Source: Chloroflexi bacterium RBG_16_57_11 (GTDB taxonomy: Bacteria > Chloroflexota > Anaerolineae > Anaerolineales > UBA4823). From it: a stretch of 9,267 nt of DNA. Below the pieces are notes generated by a model. The model was given only the letters and a program-made list of their open reading frames with translations. It was not told the origin of the DNA and ran no database searches. A program made the position numbers and the translations under genes. Of the stretch, positions 6,556 to 9,267 are shown piece by piece (position 1 is the stretch's first letter; every line of letters begins with the position of its first letter). The stretch covers positions 18,829-28,095 of the forward strand of contig MGNS01000036.1 in assembly GCA_001795165.1 (NCBI GenBank), given 5' to 3'.

Positions 6556-6564
6556 CGCTTTAGG
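6556..6564. repeat. Direct repeat CGCTTTAGG, copy 1 (candidate operator half)
   Basis: This exact 9-base word recurs at 6641-6649, 85 bases away. The two copies bracket the regulator promoter: copy 1 ends six bases before the -35 box, and copy 2 lies in the mRNA leader, overlapping the likely ribosome-binding segment. Both are preceded by T-rich sequence. The arrangement suits a DeoR-type autoregulatory site pair, but binding is inference. Confidence 0.45.
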
Positions 6565-6570
6565 AAATGC

Positions 6571-6598
6571 TTGACACTCATTTAGAAAACTGTATAAT
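6571..6598 (+). promoter_or_regulatory. Sigma70 promoter of the DeoR regulator / dehydrogenase operon
   Basis: A perfect -35 TTGACA (6571-6576) and a perfect -10 TATAAT (6593-6598) are separated by 16 bases. Transcription should start near 6605. The short inverted repeat AAATG (6565-6569) / CATTT (6579-6583) straddles the -35 box and could be a repressor site. The promoter lies downstream of the ATG at 6567, so the regulator must start later, at 6657. Confidence 0.85.
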
Positions 6599-6640
6599 AC
6601 AAAAAGAATATAAAACACGCTATTTTTTGTCTTTTTGTTT

Positions 6641-6649
6641 CGCTTTAGG
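6641..6649. repeat. Direct repeat CGCTTTAGG, copy 2 (regulator mRNA leader)
   Basis: Second exact copy of the word at 6556-6564, about 36 bases downstream of the predicted transcription start. It ends seven bases before the regulator ATG, so its TTTAGG end may also act as a weak ribosome site. Confidence 0.45.
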
Positions 6650-6656
6650 TTTTCCT

Positions 6657-7454
6657 ATGATAAAAATCGAACGACAGGCAAAAATTTTGCAAGTGATCCG
6701 CGAGCGCGGCTATGTCGAAAACGATGAGCTAGCCCGTCTCTTCAACGTGACCTCGGCCACGATCCGTCGCGATCTGAAGACGCTGTCCCAACAAAACCTT
6801 GTCCGCCTCGATCACGGCGGCTCATCGGATGTGAATCTTCTGGAAAGCCTCACCGAGCCAGCCTACGAGACCAAGGTCTATGTCAACCACGAGAGCAAGC
6901 GCCTGATCGGTCAGGCTGCTGCCAATCTGGTCCGTGACGGCGATACGATTTTACTCGACTCTGGCACTACCAACGCCTGTGTTGCCCAGAGCCTGCGAAA
7001 CACCCGCCTGCGCAACCTGACCGTCATCACCTGCGACATCATGGTCGCCAAGGAACTAGGCGCTGAGCAGAATATCAATGTCCTGGTGTTGGGCGGCATC
7101 TTGCGCCACTCCTTCTACTCTTTGTACGGACCTTACACGGAGATGGTATTGAAAAACCTGCGTGCTGACAAATTCTTCCTGGGTGTCGATGCCGTTTCGA
7201 TTGAGCACGGCGTGTCGAATATCGTTCTCGAGGAAGTGCCCATCAAGCAACTCATGATTACCAATAGCACCCAGGTGATCATGATTGCCGATGGCTCGAA
7301 GTTTGGGCGCAACGCCCCTTATCGGGTGTGCGCGTTCGATGCAGTCCATCAGGTCATCACCGACCACTGCATTGATACTGGTTATTTAAATTTCTTTGAG
7401 GAGCATGCTATCCAGACCACCGTTGTCAGACCTGAACCAGGCCCATGTGAGTGA
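6657..7454 (+). CDS. DeoR-family transcriptional regulator
   Basis: A 265 aa repressor-type DNA-binding protein. The DeoR helix-turn-helix is at about 18-46 (GYVENDELARLFNVTSATIRRDL). The effector domain carries the family's ISOCOT-fold sugar-phosphate signatures DSGTT (101-105), VLGG (144-147), LGVDAV (175-180) and ADGSKFG (211-217). Such proteins usually bind a phosphorylated sugar intermediate and repress adjacent catabolic genes. Start choice: an in-frame ATG at 6567 lies before the promoter, so ATG 6657 is used; it gives the usual N-terminus MIKIERQ. It sits at the head of the plus arm and divergent from the aldolase operon, so it probably controls both arms and itself. The inducer is unknown. 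A product of the PfkB kinase is a reasonable candidate. Confidence 0.93.
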   Translation: MIKIERQAKILQVIRERGYVENDELARLFNVTSATIRRDLKTLSQQNLVRLDHGGSSDVNLLESLTEPAYETKVYVNHESKRLIGQAAANLVRDGDTILLDSGTTNACVAQSLRNTRLRNLTVITCDIMVAKELGAEQNINVLVLGGILRHSFYSLYGPYTEMVLKNLRADKFFLGVDAVSIEHGVSNIVLEEVPIKQLMITNSTQVIMIADGSKFGRNAPYRVCAFDAVHQVITDHCIDTGYLNFFEEHAIQTTVVRPEPGPCE

Positions 7455-7495
7455 TTGCAGCCTCCCGGCTCCCCGGCGCTCTGGCATCTGAAGTC

Positions 7496-7501
7496 AAGGA
7501 G
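7496..7501 (+). promoter_or_regulatory. Ribosome binding site fixing the iron-dehydrogenase start
   Basis: AAGGAG lies seven bases before ATG 7509. An in-frame TTG at 7455, directly after the regulator stop, has no such site and would add 18 unconserved residues, so 7509 is chosen. Confidence 0.8.
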
Positions 7502-7508
7502 AACAGGA

Positions 7509-8687
7509 ATGGAAAGTTTCAATTTCTTCTTTCCCACCCGGATTGTTTTTGGCAACGGCAAACTGGCCAACCTCGGTGAGGAGACTGCCCGTCTTGGGAG
7601 GCAGGCGCTGCTGGTGACCTACCCCAGCCAGAGCTTAAAGAGCGCAGTCGACCAGGCCGTCGAGTTATTACGCCACAACGGCGTTGAAACCGTTTTGTTC
7701 ACCGACATCGAAGCCAACCCGACCCACATCCAGGTGAACAGCGGCGGCGAAGCGGCTCGTGCCTCTGGCTGTGATGTGGTCATAGGGCTGGGCGGTGGTA
7801 GCGCGATCGATGCCGCCAAGGCGATCGCAGTGGTCGCTTCAGAGGCTGCCGATATCTGGAAAGTATATGAAGGCCAGCCGCTTACCCGCCCATCTCTTCC
7901 TCTCGTTGCTGTACCCACAACTGCCGGCACCGGCACAGAAGCCACTTTTTTCTCCGTCATCAGCCATCGTGAGTTGAAGCGCAAAGAAGGTTTTGCCCGC
8001 CCACAATTCTATCCCACAGTATCCATCGTCGATCCCATCTTGACCCTTAGCCTGCCGCCTTACATGACTGCTGCCACCGGCCTGGACGCGCTTTCCCATG
8101 CCATCGAGGCCTATTACTGCCGTGCTTCGACCCCTGTTGTCGAGGCGCTGGCTGCCCGGGCAATCCAGCTGGTGAGTGAAAACCTACGCCGGGCGGTGTT
8201 CAACGGCAAAGACATCGTCGCTCGCTATAACATGATGCTGGCAAACACCCTGGCAGGCATGGCCATCACGCAATCGGATAGCTGCCTGGCCCATGTCGTG
8301 GGTGAAGCCGTGGGCGCAGTCTACAACACAGGGCACGGTGTGAGTGTGGCGGTCAGCCTGCCGGCTACCATGGAATATAACTGCTTCGCCGCCATGGATC
8401 AAATGGCTAATATCGCCCGCTGGATGGGCGAAGATTCCTTTGGGCTGACGACACGCGAAGCGGCGATGCTGGCTCCCGGCGCTGTTCGCACGCTGATCGA
8501 AGATGTCGGTCTGCCGCTTGGCCTGGCAGCATTAGGTGTCACCGAAAACAAAGAAGTCATGGCGCTAATGCTACGCCCGGGCATGGATGCATCCAGCCCG
8601 CGCCCCGCTGCCCAGGCCGATTTCGAGCTGCTGATGCAAGCCTGTCTCTCCTCCGCTATGTCTTACTGGGAGCTGGGCGGGAAATAA
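7509..8687 (+). CDS. Iron-dependent alcohol dehydrogenase (group III, FucO-like)
   Basis: A 392 aa cytoplasmic NAD(P)-dependent dehydrogenase of the iron-containing family, at normal family length. The N-terminus FFFPTRIVFGNGKL is typical. The nucleotide-binding GGGSAIDAAK is at 95-104, followed by PTTAGTGTEAT (136-146). The four metal ligands are present: Asp193 and His197 (GLDALSHAIEAYY), His262 (AHVVGE) and His276 (GHGVSVAVSLP). Their spacing matches E. coli lactaldehyde reductase FucO closely. Members interconvert small aldehydes and alcohols. In this cluster it could reduce the aldehyde released by the aldolase, for example lactaldehyde, glycolaldehyde or a tartronate-type semialdehyde. 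That is inference; FucO identity is not claimed. It lies 54 bases after the regulator gene and 24 before the zinc dehydrogenase, in one operon. Confidence 0.93.
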   Translation: MESFNFFFPTRIVFGNGKLANLGEETARLGRQALLVTYPSQSLKSAVDQAVELLRHNGVETVLFTDIEANPTHIQVNSGGEAARASGCDVVIGLGGGSAIDAAKAIAVVASEAADIWKVYEGQPLTRPSLPLVAVPTTAGTGTEATFFSVISHRELKRKEGFARPQFYPTVSIVDPILTLSLPPYMTAATGLDALSHAIEAYYCRASTPVVEALAARAIQLVSENLRRAVFNGKDIVARYNMMLANTLAGMAITQSDSCLAHVVGEAVGAVYNTGHGVSVAVSLPATMEYNCFAAMDQMANIARWMGEDSFGLTTREAAMLAPGAVRTLIEDVGLPLGLAALGVTENKEVMALMLRPGMDASSPRPAAQADFELLMQACLSSAMSYWELGGK

Positions 8688-8711
8688 ACAAATTTTCGAG
8701 GAGCTCACGTT

Positions 8712-9267
8712 ATGAAAGCTGCGGTGATCTACCGACCCGGCGACATCAAAGTCATCGAAAAAGAAATACCGGCTCCTAAAGAAGGTGAAGTCTTGATCCG
8801 CATCCATGCCTGCGGGGTGTGCGGCACCGATCACTCGCTCTATGTTGGTGGTTTTCCGGCCAATTTTCCGGTCGTCATCGGGCATGAATTCGCCGGAGAG
8901 GTTGTCGCCGTAGGTGTAAAGGTCAACCAACTCACAGTCGGTCAACGTGTCACGGTGGATCCCAACCGGGTCTGCCAACGCTGCGAATACTGCCGCATGG
9001 GAATGGAGCACCTGTGCGAAAACCTGTCTTCGATGGGCGTGCATATCGACGGCGCCGAGGCAGAATATTGCGTAATGGCCGCTTCGAACGTCTATCCTAT
9101 CCCCGACAATGTGAGCTTCGAAGAGGCTGCTTTCTGCGAGCCGCTGGCTTGCGCCATCCGCGGCACAGAAGTTGGGCGTATCCGCCCGGGAGACACGGTT
9201 TTAATCCTGGGCGCCGGCGGGATGGGTAACCTGCTCACCCAGCTGGCTGCATTGGCGGGGGCGGCGC
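8712..9267 (+). CDS. Zinc-dependent medium-chain alcohol/polyol dehydrogenase (3' partial)
   Basis: An open frame runs off the window end; 185 residues are visible of a family that is usually about 340-350 aa. It starts at ATG 8712 after GAGGAG (8698-8703), eight bases away. The GroES-like domain has catalytic zinc ligands Cys37 (CGVCGTD), His58 and Glu59 (GHEFAGEV). Four structural zinc cysteines are at 88, 91, 94 and 102. CEPLAC (142-147) and the start of the Rossmann fold, GAGGMG (167-172), follow. The pattern fits sorbitol/threonine-dehydrogenase-like enzymes that oxidise a sugar or polyol hydroxyl with NAD(P). Where many members have DGG-x-AEY, this one reads DGAEAEY (113-119). It is co-transcribed with the regulator and iron dehydrogenase. 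Substrate and C-terminus are not visible. Confidence 0.92.
   Translation, partial: MKAAVIYRPGDIKVIEKEIPAPKEGEVLIRIHACGVCGTDHSLYVGGFPANFPVVIGHEFAGEVVAVGVKVNQLTVGQRVTVDPNRVCQRCEYCRMGMEHLCENLSSMGVHIDGAEAEYCVMAASNVYPIPDNVSFEEAAFCEPLACAIRGTEVGRIRPGDTVLILGAGGMGNLLTQLAALAGAA

Noticed and set aside
6567..6656. N-terminal extension of the DeoR regulator starting at ATG 6567
   Set aside because: It spans the TTGACA/TATAAT promoter, so it cannot be on that transcript, and the family N-terminus begins at 6657.
7455..7508. TTG-initiated extension of the iron dehydrogenase
   Set aside because: It has no ribosome site and the residues are Pro-rich and unlike the family; AAGGAG precedes ATG 7509.
8571..9044. 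157-codon minus-strand open frame across the junction of the two dehydrogenase genes
   Set aside because: It overlaps both real genes including the zinc-ligand region and has no recognised family.

Overview
The window reads as a sugar or sugar-acid catabolism region of a bacterium with strong AAGGAG-type ribosome binding sites and sigma70-type promoters. GC is moderate on the left and higher on the right. Gene content (CUT1 sugar importers, a CtBP-like 2-hydroxyacid dehydrogenase, DHDPS-family aldolases, a PfkB kinase, an Amidohydro_2 protein, DeoR control) would fit a Chloroflexota (Anaerolineae-like) genome, but that placement is inference and nothing here proves it. No RNA genes, CRISPR arrays or mobile elements were seen.

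Left module, plus strand, 1-2950: the C-terminal end of one ABC sugar permease, a complete second permease, a CtBP-like NAD-dependent 2-hydroxyacid dehydrogenase, and a DHDPS-family class I aldolase (paralog 1). Gaps are 0-31 bases, so this looks like the 3' end of one operon whose binding protein and promoter lie upstream of the window. It ends in a 258-base convergent intergenic stretch (2951-3208) that holds a good intrinsic terminator for the opposite strand and a hairpin-forming repeat-like element.

Right module, two divergent arms from a shared control region at 6469-6656. The minus arm runs aldolase paralog 2, PfkB sugar kinase, Amidohydro_2 metal hydrolase, YjbQ-family protein (6468 down to 3209). 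The plus arm runs a DeoR-family repressor, an iron-dependent alcohol dehydrogenase and a zinc-dependent alcohol dehydrogenase cut off by the window end. The intergenic region has near-consensus promoters facing both ways. They fix the starts of both first genes and rule out the longer ORFs.

How it may work together (inference): an imported or internally made sugar acid is oxidised or opened (zinc dehydrogenase, Amidohydro_2 protein as a possible lactonase) and phosphorylated by the PfkB kinase. It or a 2-keto-3-deoxy derivative is then cleaved by the Schiff-base aldolase to pyruvate plus an aldehyde, which the iron dehydrogenase could reduce. The DeoR protein probably senses a phosphorylated intermediate. 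No sugar-acid dehydratase is in the window, so the pathway is incomplete here and the substrate cannot be named. The two aldolases are close paralogs, about half identical by eye. Both lack the Arg that marks true dihydrodipicolinate synthase and share an unusual active-site motif. That subfamily, the Asn-for-Asp change in the hydrolase and the coupled YjbQ gene are the points most worth a second look.
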